Shown here one piece after another: positions 36,325 through 47,890 of a stretch of DNA of 64,000 nt (within the stretch, counting starts at the first letter, position 1; every line of letters starts with the position of its first letter). The stretch spans positions 38,510,676 through 38,574,675 of the forward strand of contig OU862915.1 of NCBI GenBank assembly GCA_917880885.1. The letters run 5' to 3'. The notes beneath the pieces are model-generated. The model searched no databases. It was not told where the DNA came from and saw only the letters and a list, made by a program, of their open reading frames with translations. The position numbers and the translations under genes are program-made. Source of the stretch: Limnephilus marmoratus (Eukaryota; Arthropoda; Insecta; Trichoptera; Limnephilidae).

Positions 36325-36690
36325 TTTACATAAGCTCCACACAGGAGGTCCTAGGGAATAGAATTCCCCTCATTTTATCTTTAAGGTTGATTTGTGGAGG
36401 GTCTTTTTAGGAAAGGAAGGAGAGGAAATTCTAGGAAGGAAAGGGGTATTAGGGGTGGGTAGGAATCTGGGGGTCAGTGTGTCCAGGGGTGACGAACGTA
36501 TGAATCCCTCTCTCCCGCTGCGGTGCAAGGCGATGTTCCGACCGAGTACGACTGGAGAAGTCAAAAGGGACTCCCTCAATCATTCTCTCTCGATCCGGAC
36601 TGCCATGCAGCTGGTTGGCAGACTCATCCGTCACCAAGTCCTGGACGACCCTCAACCCATAAACCCGGCACTCCTGCTAAGTCATGTTAC
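36325..36690 (+). mobile_element. Repeat B copy, 3'-truncated
   Basis: 'CACACAGGAGGTCCTAGGG', 'CCGCTGCGGTGCAAGGCGAT', 'CATCCGTCACCAAGTCCTGG', then it stops before the shared 3' end. Confidence 0.85.
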
Positions 36691-37380
36691 ATAAAAGTAT
36701 TTGTAACAAGGTGTGTGCACCCTCTTATACACACTTTATTTATGGTTTCGGTTGTGGCACCTCTAGTGCTTGCCCATTGACATTTGGGCATTGGTAATAT
36801 TGCAAGCCCTGCAATATTTTTTAATGCAACAGTTGCTGATCCTGGACAAATGAAAATCAGGAAATTTGAAAAGAAAGCTCATCATTCTTGGTACTACAGC
36901 CCAGAGCATTGGACGATCCTCTGGACCGAAAGACGACGAATCGACTAAAAATTGCTACGATTAAGATCATAGATGTTGGAAGTGACTCTCGCCATCTTGG
37001 AAGCTGACTTTAAATCATTGGCCTCTGAAGTCATCAGCGTGTCCTGCTTCTGGATGGTCCTTTTGGCTTATAGCCAATGACCTGCAGCCCTGCCATTTTC
37101 ACGGTGTGAGATTCTTTCTACAAAACGAGGAGTTTTCGACAAGCCACGCTTCAGCCACATTACGACTTATCAGGGTATCACCATCAACCTATTATCTAAG
37201 CAAGCCCTTTATGCCAGACAGTTTTAGAATTAGGATGTCCTTTTTTTAATTCTCTATATTTTTTTTATTTCGAATGCCTTGTTTTCGTACTAGAACCTAA
37301 TCCTTGTATTTGGCATGTGGAGTCCTCATTGCTCATAATAATCAACATTTCAATAATCAACATTGTTGCCATCTCATCCC
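36691..37380. other. No recognisable feature
   Basis: No coding signal and no matched repeat. Confidence 0.4.
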
Positions 37381-37740
37381 AGGTAACAGTCCCCAAACGT
37401 ATCGAACCACATGGGGTAACCTATGGCAGACGTGGTGTAAAATAAATTTGAATAAATGAAAATCGCTGCACCAGGAACCATTTATTGGATTACCAACACA
37501 GCTGTTATAGTTCACCCCAAGTTTGAGGATTTTGCAGATGTACTCAGGTCTTTTGCGTGTTGCGTAGCAGGCCAGATCGGGAGACCTGATTTAGGGAGAC
37601 CCTTTTACCTCTCCAACTGGTCTCTATTATCGCCTCGCCTTGGAAGGGATAGATTCATACGTCTGTCACTCTTGGATGCTCTGACCCTGGATTCCTACCT
37701 ACCAACTTTTTCTTTCCCAGAACTTCCTCTCTTTTATTTC
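37381..37740. mobile_element. Repeat B inverted pair
   Basis: A short plus-strand B 3' fragment (37385-37440, 'CACATGGGGTAACCTATGGC') is followed by a reverse B copy (37455-37740, 'CAGGAACCATTTATTGGATT', 'CAGGCCAGATCGGGAGACC'). Head-to-head arrangement. Confidence 0.7.
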
Positions 37741-38340
37741 CTTAATAAGGCCTTCTACAGTGCATTCATCAAGGTAATATTTCTTGCTTTTTGTGTTTTT
37801 CAATTCTTCAAACTCTGACTAAGTCGGGAAGAATCTAAATTCTTAAAATTTTATTTTTACTCAGAGGAAAAAATGTTAAGCCTATTAAGGGTTGAGGTAA
37901 AAATAATTTTCTTAATTTTCCCCAGGTATGAAATTAAAACGAACAAAAAGAAAAGGAAGATAAAGCACTTGTAATTTACGGTCTCGAGACTAATTTGATT
38001 GTTATCCTATCTGCTATTTTAAAGCTACTGTTTGAATAATGTTTTGGACTTTTACTCCTTTTCTCCGAGGTAATTTCCTCCGTAAATTATTTAGGTCAGT
38101 GATTAAAAAAACTCTAGATGAGCATTTGCTAATCTACAAAAGCATTTCTTATAAGTTCAGGCTACATTCTTACTATTAATTTTTATTATTTCTTGAACAG
38201 ACTTCCCTTCATTTTTAAATCCTGTCTTCATCATTAAATTGCATACGTTCATTATTTATTATTATTACCTATTTCTTATTATAAGACGATATATTCAAAC
38301 AAATAGAATGCAATTGATTAAGTATAGTAAATTCTAATAC
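37741..38340. other. No recognisable feature
   Basis: AT-rich, non-coding. Confidence 0.4.
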
Positions 38341-39414
38341 AAGGTGGGGCAGAGAGGAGTGCCCAGTTTAAAAAAATCATTGACGGCCCCCCAGACCAAG
38401 CTAAGAGGCGGGGTCGGTGTCGTTAGGTCGGGGAAATGAAACCGTTTTTTCCATGTTTTTTTTTAAATGATATCGTCTCCAATGGTGGCCTTGGCGAGAA
38501 ATAAACATATTGACCCTTTCAAAGAAGTTTTCGGCCACTCTTCCCAGCACATCTTGCGGAATTCCAGCGATGACGTCCTCAATCGCCTCGTTCAGAGCTT
38601 CAAGGGTTCGAGGTCGAAGTTTGTTTATATTCAGCGTTGGCGTATCCCAACAGAAAAAAAGTCACTCGGGTTCAAATTGGGAGAGCGAGGGGGCCATTGA
38701 ATATCCCCCCGCAAAGAGATCAGGTGACCTGGAAAGAGCTTTTGCAAAAATTTTGATGAAAGATAGACAGCATTGGCCACGGCTTCAACTTGTTGAAACC
38801 AGAAGACTTATGTGTTGTGTTCCTTGTCATACTCTTTTATTTTGGGACACCTAAGGTTCTCCAACATCTCACAATAGTGAGACGAATAACAACGGGAATG
38901 GTTAATCCTCCGTCGCTAGCGCACAAAACAGCGCCAAGGGCTTCAGCAGTTACGATTGCAATGCAAGCATCTCTACGTTTCAAAAAATCTTGTGGGCTCA
39001 ATTTCCAGGCACGCATCATCTTGTTGGGGTACAGGTGAAGGTCTGAGTATAAGAATTGCCTATATATTCTAAGTGAAGCGGCATGTTTCCACGCTGATTG
39101 GAGATTCTTCAATTGACGCTCTTACTACCGCGATGTTTTCAGCTGTTTGCACACTTTTAGGCCGCCCAACTGATATTTTAGGATCTGCAGTTCCTGTCCG
39201 CCTTACATTACTGATCCTTTTCCAAGTGTTTTAAGAATCAGGAACACCGTCATTACGATTTAACTCGAACCGGATCCGGAAAGCCCCATGCGTAACCACA
39301 AGGCTCTCCCCGTTTTTAAAGAACATCTCCACAACAAAGTCCTGGTACCACGGCATGGTCACTACCATAAACGGCATCATTTTCCCGAACCAAAGGCAGC
39401 TGCCCCGCCCCTTT
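38341..39414 (-). pseudogene. Second mariner-type element, decayed
   Basis: Ends resemble inverted repeats: AAGGTGGGGCAG on the left and CTGCCCCGCCCCTTT on the right. The minus strand carries transposase pieces in order: 'KISVGRPKSVQTAENIAVVR' near 39150, LYSDLHLYPNKMM, 'VLCASDGGLTI' (first Asp region, altered), ISLRGDIQWPPRSPNLNPSD near 38700, and 'RVAENFFERVNMFIS' near the left end. The third acidic site reads SPNLNPSD. Several frameshifts. About 1.07 kb, near the usual size of the family. A different lineage from 24216. Confidence 0.8.
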
Positions 39415-39790
39415 GACTATCCTATATCTCTCTGAACCAGGCCCGGCTACCTCAAAGGAAGAGCCTTTCGAGCATATTGGACCAGCTCTCTAGCGGTAAA
39501 AGAAACTACGCTCTCCCTTCACTCGTGGTTAAAGTAGCAACATCTTGTGCCTTCATAGATTGGAACCTCCTGCCTATATTTACTGTACTTGTGCGTCTCT
39601 CCTGTCTGGCACACTTCTTCAAAGTATTTTTAGATCAGACAAATTCGAAAATATTAATAAAAAGCAGAAAAAATTCTAATTTAGTGGGAGTCGTATTTAA
39701 TTTCATCACATCATTCAATCCAACCAGAAATTAGTCGTATCCGGAATGGGAAATTAATTAGAAAAAAATGGGTTGACCTGCCGTTAGCAG
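39415..39790. other. Unassigned
   Basis: An 85-codon frame (39477-39734) contains 'FIDWNLLP', which faintly resembles the W.SLP end of non-LTR reverse transcriptases. The match is too weak to call. Confidence 0.3.
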
Positions 39791-40430
39791 TACTATAAAG
39801 GTCAACCCTGTGCTATGTATATCAAAGCTTTCAAGGGTCTCTCGAGGTAGGGGCAATTAATAATACCTCTTATCACTTGGTGCTTTAACCTTAAGTACTT
39901 ACAATCGAACGTTATTATTACCCCAGCGTCTGCATGGTTGAATTTCAGAACCAAGTTTCGAGTGCATGTTGACGCCACGCCGTACGCGTTGCGCAACAAA
40001 TAACATCTGGTTATGTGGAATTTCAAACAAAACTACCATTGTAATTCAGTTTTGAATTCAAGAATTTGTCACAGGATATCGCAACTTACGTCAGCATCTC
40101 GCATGTGAACGTTTCTTCACTAGGTATAAGTACTACGGATTTAAAGAATTTAAGTATCTTTCCGGATATGGAGAGATTACACATGGCGTCATTGCCTGTC
40201 ACGGTTACTTCAACTCGGTGACTACCTGTCACTGACTATTCCAAAAATAGTCAGTGACAGGTAGCCACCTGTCACTGACTATTTTTGGAACCAGTTCTTA
40301 TCGGATTTTAAAATGGTTACCTACACTCAAACTGGGCGAAGCTGAACTAAAAGCTGCCCGCTGGGCCTAGCAGTAACAACCTGCGGAACGGGTTTTTTAC
40401 TGCTATTTAATATTATTACCGTATATAAGA
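39791..40430 (+). repeat. Repeat H copy 1
   Basis: Shares with 44960-45545: 'GACGCC.CGCC.TACGC', 'CGCAACTTACGT' / 'GCCACTTACGTTA', 'GCGTCATTGCCTGTCACGGT' / 'GCCTGTCGCGGTTACTT', 'ACACTCAAACTGGGCGAAGC' and 'CTAGCAG.AA.AACCTGCGGA'. Non-coding; contains the hairpin cluster at 40222. Confidence 0.65.
40222..40288. repeat. Three-part alternating hairpin
   Basis: CTACCTGTCACTGACTATT (40222-40240) pairs with 40246-40264. The same middle strand (40241-40262) also pairs over 22 bp with a third copy at 40267-40288, leaving loop AGCC. Two mutually exclusive stem-loops. Confidence 0.9.
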
Positions 40431-41469
40431 GTTTTGGTTTTACCTTCATAGCCGCAGTAACCTCAATTTAAAAAAAATTATGTAAACTTTTTTAAATCTC
40501 TCTGCCAGAAGCGTGATAAGCGTGATATCCGTAATTTGAGATTTTCCCAAAAAACGGTTTCATTTCACAAGTTTCATCTATTTTAAAATTTAAAAAAATA
40601 CAGCCAACTAAAAGTACACCTTCCAAGAATTTTTCGTACTAAACTGGAATTCAGGTTCAATAGATTGAAGAGGTTTTGCAAATTCCACAGATTCCATAGC
40701 CCATCGTTGCGTTGCCCATACTTATTATTTTTAGCATTTGTTTTTATCAATAACAAAATAACCATTTTTTTCGCGTTTGTTTTACCATAAAAAAGTTTAA
40801 TTCTTTCCAAAAACATACATTTTATCCAAGAAACATATTTTAAATTACGCAGTCATTATAATTTGAAATATCACGTCACATTAAATATATAAATTGTGGA
40901 AACAACGTTTTTAAACGGATGTAAAAAATGGCCAAAGTTTAGTCACAAATTATTCAACTTTACAAACATGGAAATGTTTTTACAATGTAAAAAAGCAACA
41001 ATTGTGGAAATATCAAAAACGGTGGAAAGACGAAAACTCTTGGACTCGTCTACTCCATTAGTCGGTGCTTACCAAACAAAAACTTTTTCTCGGCTAGTGA
41101 TGGAGAGACGTGAGTGCCGAATATTGCGAGACCGGTGTCGAAAATTGTAGGGGGGGCGTCGAATGAATGATTGATGAAAAATGGTTGTAAATGTACATAG
41201 TATGCAGTTTATAAACTGTAAGTTAAGTGAATAATATTTTTTTACAGAAGCATTTAAAGATGACCTTTCAAATGTTTCTTGTGGTGCATAGTAAATTATC
41301 GACTAAGAAAACCATAGAATTCTCAAAGATTTTTCTTTAAAAGTATTCAATCTTAGCAAAATCTTCCCGTACGGTTATAGCATAAAATTTTATATGGTAC
41401 AACATGAAAGGGGTTCATTTTATGTAAGACCCTTCTATTATACGACGGAAAAACATATTGCGCATTAAC
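40431..41469. other. No recognisable feature
   Basis: AT-rich; short frames without recognisable domains. Confidence 0.4.
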
Positions 41470-41840
41470 ATTAAGGCGCCGCAACCGGGCTCGAAGAGAA
41501 GATGGAGAGATATGAAATTACGAATGTTAGAAGAGCGCACTAGTATTTAAAGTGAAAAAATAGATGCGAAAATTTTAAAAAAGTTTAATAAAACACGGCT
41601 TGTTAAAAAAGATGCGTAAATCTCGCAGGGTTGTCTTAAATAGCATTAAAAGAAACACTGTGATTTTTTTCACATATAACTTTTGAAATAACTGAAGCAA
41701 ACGTGCTTTTAATAATTTTTGGAGCATACTTTGCGATTTTTATATAATTTGCGTTTCGGCGCGATGAATGTCTAGATATTATCAAAATAACATATGTTTT
41801 TTGAAGACCTTAAAAACTTCAAATGTTTAAGGGAGGTTTG
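41470..41840 (+). repeat. Repeat C copy 2
   Basis: Starts 'AAGGCGCCGCAACCGGGCTC', then follows copy 1 (16231) closely through 'AACTTCAAATGTTTAAG'. Confidence 0.75.
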
Positions 41841-43360
41841 CAAGAAATCGTTAGAAATTCGGGTAGCGGCGTCTTAATGGAAAATAAAAATTTGGGAACA
41901 AAATATAAAGATTTGAGGTAATCTACTTGGGAAAGAAAACTGACTCTAAAAACAATGTCTAAAGAACTTGCACACATATCACATGTGTAATGACCGGTAC
42001 GCTACAATTAAGTTATTTTTCACGAGACATATATTTATGTTGAAGCATCGAAAACAAATAAGGCAAATTGTCGTTTTAAGTGCTTGTTGAATGTAGTGCC
42101 CAAAAACCAAAATAATGGAATTAAAAAGATCATACTAATATCTAAACGAAAATTTCAAAAAGAACAAGATCCAATAAAATAAAAACCTTTTACCGGGTCT
42201 TATCGGGGTAAACGCCTTAACAAACTCCGCTTTTTTAGTCATTTTGTCAGTCTCATTTTTCAAATGTAAAATTAACAATAATTAATTTAATTCTTAATTA
42301 AACATATCTGAAAAAGTCTTTCACATTTTTTTTTATTTCACTATAATATTATATTTAAAGTACTTGGTACCAAATCTACATAAATAAAAGAAATCAAAGT
42401 TAAGTAAGTTTACCAAAGAAAAATGTTAAAATTGTGAGTCGAATTTAAAATTAGTGTCGAAACTCATTTGAGTCCCCCTCCCTAAAAGAGTGCTCTTTTT
42501 AAAAGGTATAATACGTTATGCCTTCCTTTGCCCGGGGGCATTAATTTACTTTTATTACTCCAAAGAGGGCATTTGTTTAACAAACATACGGTGGTGGAAC
42601 AAACATAGCCGCGTTTCCGGGCATAACCGGAATTAATAAACCGGAAGAGGCAGTGCCGCGGCGAGGCTGCATTTTGCTGTCCGATTGTGAAATACGATAA
42701 CACTACTGTAATAGTTGTTATAGTTGCAATGAATGGCGCAGTTTCCAAATAGTGCAAGGAGGATCTTGATAAGTGGTAGCCAGATATTGTAAGCGGAACT
42801 TTGCAAGGTAAACTTTTTTCTCAGGCTGTTCTGCAAAGCTTTTTAAACGGTTGTGTTAAAATACTCTTCTATTACTCCCAATGTGAAATGTTATTTTTTT
42901 ATGTTATTTTATTTTTATTTAATTTTTTATTTATTTTGCAGTAACAAACAGTACATAATTACATAGAAAAAATAGTTATAAAGCTACAGAAGTTAATACA
43001 ATAATTGGTACCAATAACATGTCGCCGTCATATATGTACATGTTTTTGTGTGATATATTATGCATTTTACCTAAATTAAGTTAGTATATTATGAAAGGAG
43101 AAAGGTGTGCGTGATTGTTCGTGTGTGTGTATGTGTGCGAGAATGTGAATGGATGTGTGTATGTATATTGTATATGTACACGGGAAGGTTAGTGCGATTC
43201 CGTGCATTCCATAAATATATTACATTAGTTGTTTATAGTATTGTATTATAGTGCGATGTCTAAATATGTAGACAAGGTACACGAAGAAAAGTAAATTGTT
43301 TTGGAAGCTTTTTGCTATTTTTATTTAGGAAACCTACAGAATCTACACATTTTTGAAGTT
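41841..43360. other. Mostly unassigned
   Basis: A degenerate SINE-B-like head on the minus strand at 42150-42235 ('CGCCTTAACAAACTCCGC', 'AAAAGAACAAGATCC'). A GT-rich stretch lies at 43105-43160. No coding signal. Confidence 0.4.
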
Positions 43361-43650
43361 GACGATCTCAGTGGTCGAGAGGTAAGGCTCCTCTCGACGC
43401 TCAATCCAAAATTCGAGGGTTCTAATCCCGGCGTACGCATATAAATTTTATTTGATTAATTTTGGTTATTTCACAATTAATAAATTTTAAATAATAAATG
43501 TACAGATATTTGCAGAAACTCTCAGTATCGTCCTGGTTTAAGACCACCATTTAGAATTGAAACGTCTAAGCGCATTGGGAATGCCATAGTCTTACTGGCT
43601 CCAAACGTGAGCAGTTGGGACTCTTGTGCGGTATTCACATAATAAAAATC
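43361..43650 (+). mobile_element. SINE-A, internally deleted
   Basis: The head 'GATCTCAGTGGTCGAGAGGT' and box B 'GGGTTCTAATCCC' are both visible. The central CT-rich part is missing between 'AATTGAAACGTCTAAG' and 'CATTGGGAATGCC'. The tail is A-rich. Confidence 0.8.
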
Positions 43651-43737
43651 CCAAATGCCTGGAATCCCGAATTTAAAACGTATTATGGATCCCGTAGGCA
43701 GCGGGGGCGCGAATTAGATGGGAAAAATTAATGATGA

Positions 43738-43880
43738 AAAGTGGCTGGCTATTCAAATCTGGTCACTAAACACATCTAAAACCATTTTAAATAACGTTTT
43801 GATTCTTAAATGGTGGCCTTTCACCAGGCCGATACTGAACGTATCTAACACGTACTCTGGAATACGCTGCAAATAAATTG
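43738..43880 (-). mobile_element. SINE-A middle fragment
   Basis: 'GGCTATTCAAATCTGGTCAC', 'AATGGTGGCCTTTCACCAGG' and 'ACTCTGGAATACGCTGC' are the reverse of the SINE-A body. It lies close to the plus copy at 43361, in the opposite orientation. Confidence 0.75.
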
Positions 43881-44054
43881 GTGAGCATTATCAAACTTTT
43901 ATTCGGGAGAAATGAATAGGTAAGTAGAATAAGTAAAAAAATACCAAAAATATATACATTTATCGATTTAATTGGAATAGAAAATACAAATTCCAAAAAA
44001 ACTAAATAAAAAAAAACCATATTTTGCATGCGTCGAAATTAATTTGTTAGTTAA

Positions 44055-44581
44055 CCCTAGAAGCCTTATCTACGCCTGCGAGGCGTACAGCGTACACTGA
44101 ATCGAAAATTCTTCGTGCTGGATGGTGCCTATGTTACTTAGGTAAGTCCCGCCATTTTTGACTAATTGAGGTACAGCACGCCTGCGAAACGTATGTTTAG
44201 GCTTTGTGTAACTTGTAACTCGGTTCTAATTTAGCTTAAATTCAACAAAACAATTATTAAAAGTCCTTTTCGTTGATTACTTTTAATGTTTGACCTAAGA
44301 ATAAGTAATTAATGTTAAAAAATATTAAATTATTTTAAAAAATACATGTTTCAGTTGATTTTTAAGAAGTTTATTTTTTTTGTTTGAAAATTAGCATAAT
44401 GTTTTGTTTTTTTGGAATAAATAACTGTGATTGTAGTTTTTATTGATAAACGTGTGTTTTGTTATTAAAAATAGGACATAAGTGGGTAAGTTTTAGGCTA
44501 CAGGCTGTCATTTAAAAATGTACGCCTTTGAGACGTATGTTAAGGCTTTATGCAACTCTAGAATAGATTCGGCTTCTAGGG
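44055..44581. mobile_element. piggyBac-type MITE
   Basis: CCCTAGAAGCC...GGCTTCTAGGG flanked by TTAA (44051-44054 and 44582-44585). TTAA plus CCCTAGA is the classic piggyBac terminus. 527 bp with no transposase. Internally it holds related blocks 'ACGCCTGCGAAACGTATG' (44178) and 'ACGCCTTTGAGACGTATG' (44522), each followed by 'TTxAGGCTTT', plus 'GCCTGCGAGGCGTA' near 44074. Confidence 0.9.
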
Positions 44582-44959
44582 TTAACGAAATTCCGGTAAA
44601 CGCAATAACCCCGTTTTTCAAATCATTTTTACATGGCAGAAAGTCACTCAATTTAACTACCTCGATATTAATTATTCCGCATTCAATTTTCTTTTATGTC
44701 ACGTCATAATACAACGCATCGGCAGTTTTAATAAAATTCATTGTAAATTAACATTCTCTATTGTTAGCGAATGTTTTTATGAATCAGCTATCACATAAAG
44801 CCAATTTATGGATTTATTAAAAATTATTCCAGAATGATTCTAATGGAAGATTCAAGATGGGTCATCGCGGTTCCAAAAAAGACACTAATTCGATTAATTT
44901 CAGAGAAATAATTTCATATTACCAAAATGAATTCCAATATTTTCCCGAAAACAACCACT

Positions 44960-45545
44960 TATAATCATCACCAAACAGTTTTAATAGCCTAGCGCATGCA
45001 CGGTTGAAATTTAAGATTACTAAGAATAAAGACTAAGAATGCAACTCCGACGCCGCGCCTTACGCAAATCCGTTTCCGTGCTTGAAGTTTGTATACAAAT
45101 GTACTTTTGTGTTTTTGCACTGAAGTAAAGCAATACCAAAAGATGGCGCCACTTACGTTAACAGATAGCGTAAGAAGCATCTGCTAGCAGGTGTTAGTAC
45201 TATTGGATTTGTAATTTCGTGAATCTCTCCGATACGGGGAGAATGGCGATAGTATTATTATTGTTGTAACTGGCAATTGTGAATAATAATACCACGCGTC
45301 TATATATTATATATATGACGTCACCGCCTGTCGCGGTTACTTTGTCCCGGTGACTAGCTATCTGTGGATCTCAGTGGATCCGAGGAACCGGATATTTTTG
45401 GAATCCGTTATTATAGAATTTATAAAATGGTCACCACATCATACTTTATAAAATGGAAAAACACTCAAACTGGGCGAAGCCGAACTAAAAGCCGCCCGCA
45501 GGACCTAGCAGCAAAAACCTGCGGAGCTAATAAGCTAAAAACTGT
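44960..45545 (+). repeat. Repeat H copy 2
   Basis: Second copy of the family at 39791. The hairpin trio is absent; instead 'CTATCTGTGGATCTCAGTGG' stands in that place. It ends at the shared 'ACCTGCGGA'. Confidence 0.65.
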
Positions 45546-46849
45546 TAGTTATAATGATGTAAACAATATCCATTAATCTTACTACTGGGGGAAAAAGGAA
45601 GATTTCTGCACACAAGTTTTCGCCGAAAATGTTTTCATCTTAATTTTTACAGAGATATTTCCTCCCTTAACAACGATGGATAGGTTTACAAGGTAAATGG
45701 TGCAGCAACTCCGGGAGGTGATTCTATTACGATAGTACACTTTTATTATAAAGCATAAAATATATTATGACCTTGTCTGAAATCCCAAAGATTTAAGGTA
45801 TTTTTCAGATAAAATTTGAATCGAGGTGCTTAGGTGTAGATTATGTTATGTGACAAAAACAAGTTTTGTGTTTGCACACGTAAAATTAACGTAATTCGTA
45901 AAAATTTAAGAGTCCTTTTATTTTGTTTTCAATCACTTCATTCGTTGATTGTGATGACACAGTACATGACGAGTTTTGCCTGTTTGCTATCTTGAATTAC
46001 TTACCATTCTTTAATTGAAACAGTACATCGGATACCACAGATTACACATCTCAAATCATCCTGTGCTGTCCAAGGTTCGTAGAAAATGCATTTAACAAGA
46101 TTAGCTCATCGAGGGGGTAGAAAGGTGATTGGCTAAAAACTGGTGACGTATTTGAATTAACTGCGATACAAGAGGCAGTGATTTGCTTCAAGCTACGTTT
46201 GAAATTTCGGAAGCGGCCCGACGAGTTTCTTTTAGAAAAATTCCCTTTTAAGCTAACCTTGTTAAACGGGTTTTCTAGTTACCTTGAGTGCTATCACTAC
46301 GAAAATGATCTCCAGAGAAAGAAGACATCAGAAAATATAGTGTACACGAAAAAAATTGTTTTGCAAAAATGTCAGTTAATATGGTCTAAACTCGGGAAGC
46401 TCAATTTTTGAATGACGTCTGCGTATTTATTGCGTAAGTTTGATCTCACAATATAGATTTTCAGTGGGTAAGACTATTTTTTCTTAAAGGTTTTATCCAT
46501 TTTACTTGTACCTACCACTATGTTAAATAACCTCCTGATTGTAATGAAATTTACCCCGGACACCTTGCATTCAAGAATTTATTGGAAAAACTAAGAAAAT
46601 TAAATAGAAAACAGAATTGATGTGAATGCGAACAATATATAGTCGAAAGAAAAATAGATATTCGAAAGAAAAATAAATATGAAAGAAGTTCATCTCTTTT
46701 ACCGGCGACATGATCAAAAACACCGGCATATATTTCACCATATTGTACCAAAATACACTGCTGGAATAACAAATCGATGGAATTAGACATGCGGACGAAA
46801 TTACAAGTGGGGCGAAATTCACCATTCTTTACGGTACTGGAATTAGACC
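45546..46849. other. No recognisable feature
   Basis: AT-rich; frames up to 84 codons without recognisable domains. Confidence 0.4.
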
Positions 46850-47095
46850 CAATTTTTATTTTTATTTCTATGCATATGTACGGGTTTCAGGTAAATAAAT
46901 GTTAGATTAAAGTATGAATGTACAATATATAATATGAATGAATATATAATATACGAAAAAATGTTCCGAATATAAAACATGGTAGTAGAATGTAAAAAAA
47001 TCAGTACCGGCGTGCAAACGGTTAAGTAATAACGTTTTGTGAACACCTCACTTGGAGAACCTGTTCTGAGGTGTTCGCATGTTTTAGATATAGTG
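46850..47095 (-). repeat. Repeat G copy 1
   Basis: Shares with 55985-56165 (reverse relation) the 'ACACCTCA...TGAGGTGTTCGC' hairpin, 'AAAATGTTCC' and 'AAAACATGGTA'. Low-divergence core of about 180 bp. Confidence 0.5.
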
Positions 47096-47280
47096 TAATT
47101 TTAGAAGTTTAGTAGTGAAAAAAACACTATTTTTGAAATGGTCTCAACTGGAATTTAAAACCATTTTGGGATACCTTCATAAATAGCGAATTAATTCGAA
47201 ATTGAGTGTCAAAGAAAATTTAAGTTGAGTTAAAAAGGAATAAGCTATTGTTGAAGAAGAAGGCAATACCAACAAATTTA

Positions 47281-47400
47281 AACGAAAATATGAAAAAGAA
47301 CAAGACACAGAAAAATTATAAGGTAACGGACGCTTAGGACTCGAACCCACGATCTCTTGCCATACCGGGCAAAAGCCTTAACAAACTTGGCCATTGAGAA
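47281..47400 (-). mobile_element. SINE-B head, tRNA-derived
   Basis: The minus strand has box A TGGCCAAGTTTGTTAAGG (47377-47394) and box B GGGTTCGAGTCC (47337-47348), followed by a tail with 'TTCTGTGTCTTGTTC'. A second tRNA-headed family, different from SINE-A. Confidence 0.65.
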
Positions 47401-47429
47401 TTCTTATTTTTTTGGGACTTCACTTGGGA

Positions 47430-47540
47430 GTTCACACGCGGTAGAAGTGAAATCTCAAAGGAGACAAGAGTGGGGAGGCTACGAAGCACAGTACAAAGAT
47501 GAGACCGATAGTCTATCTCATTCTCTCGCACGCTTAATCC

Positions 47541-47579
<39 letters not shown>

Positions 47580-47890
47580 GAGAATACATCAATACAAAGA
47601 AGCTTTGACTGTCCAACTAGGAAGGTCTCCCGTTCTAGGACAGTCAAATGACAAACATTTTGATAGGCGTAAATTTATTTAGAAATTACCAATTTGGGAC
47701 ACAAATCAACAAATCATCGCCAAAAAACTTTATCTTATTTACTAAAGTTCAGACAAAAATATTTAATTATTTATAATGTATGCATAATTTATATGTGGTA
47801 TGTGTTTGTCTCTTTTGAATGTCGCTTTTTCGTTTCATCGAGTTTCAAATCACAACTGTGCTAAAGAAGTTTAACTTTAATAATAATAAC
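47430..47890 (+). repeat. Repeat E copy 2 with (AAT)n
   Basis: Matches 9420-9700 at both ends. A run of about ten ATA/AAT triplets (47549-47579) and about 230 bp of other sequence sit between the shared blocks. Confidence 0.6.
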
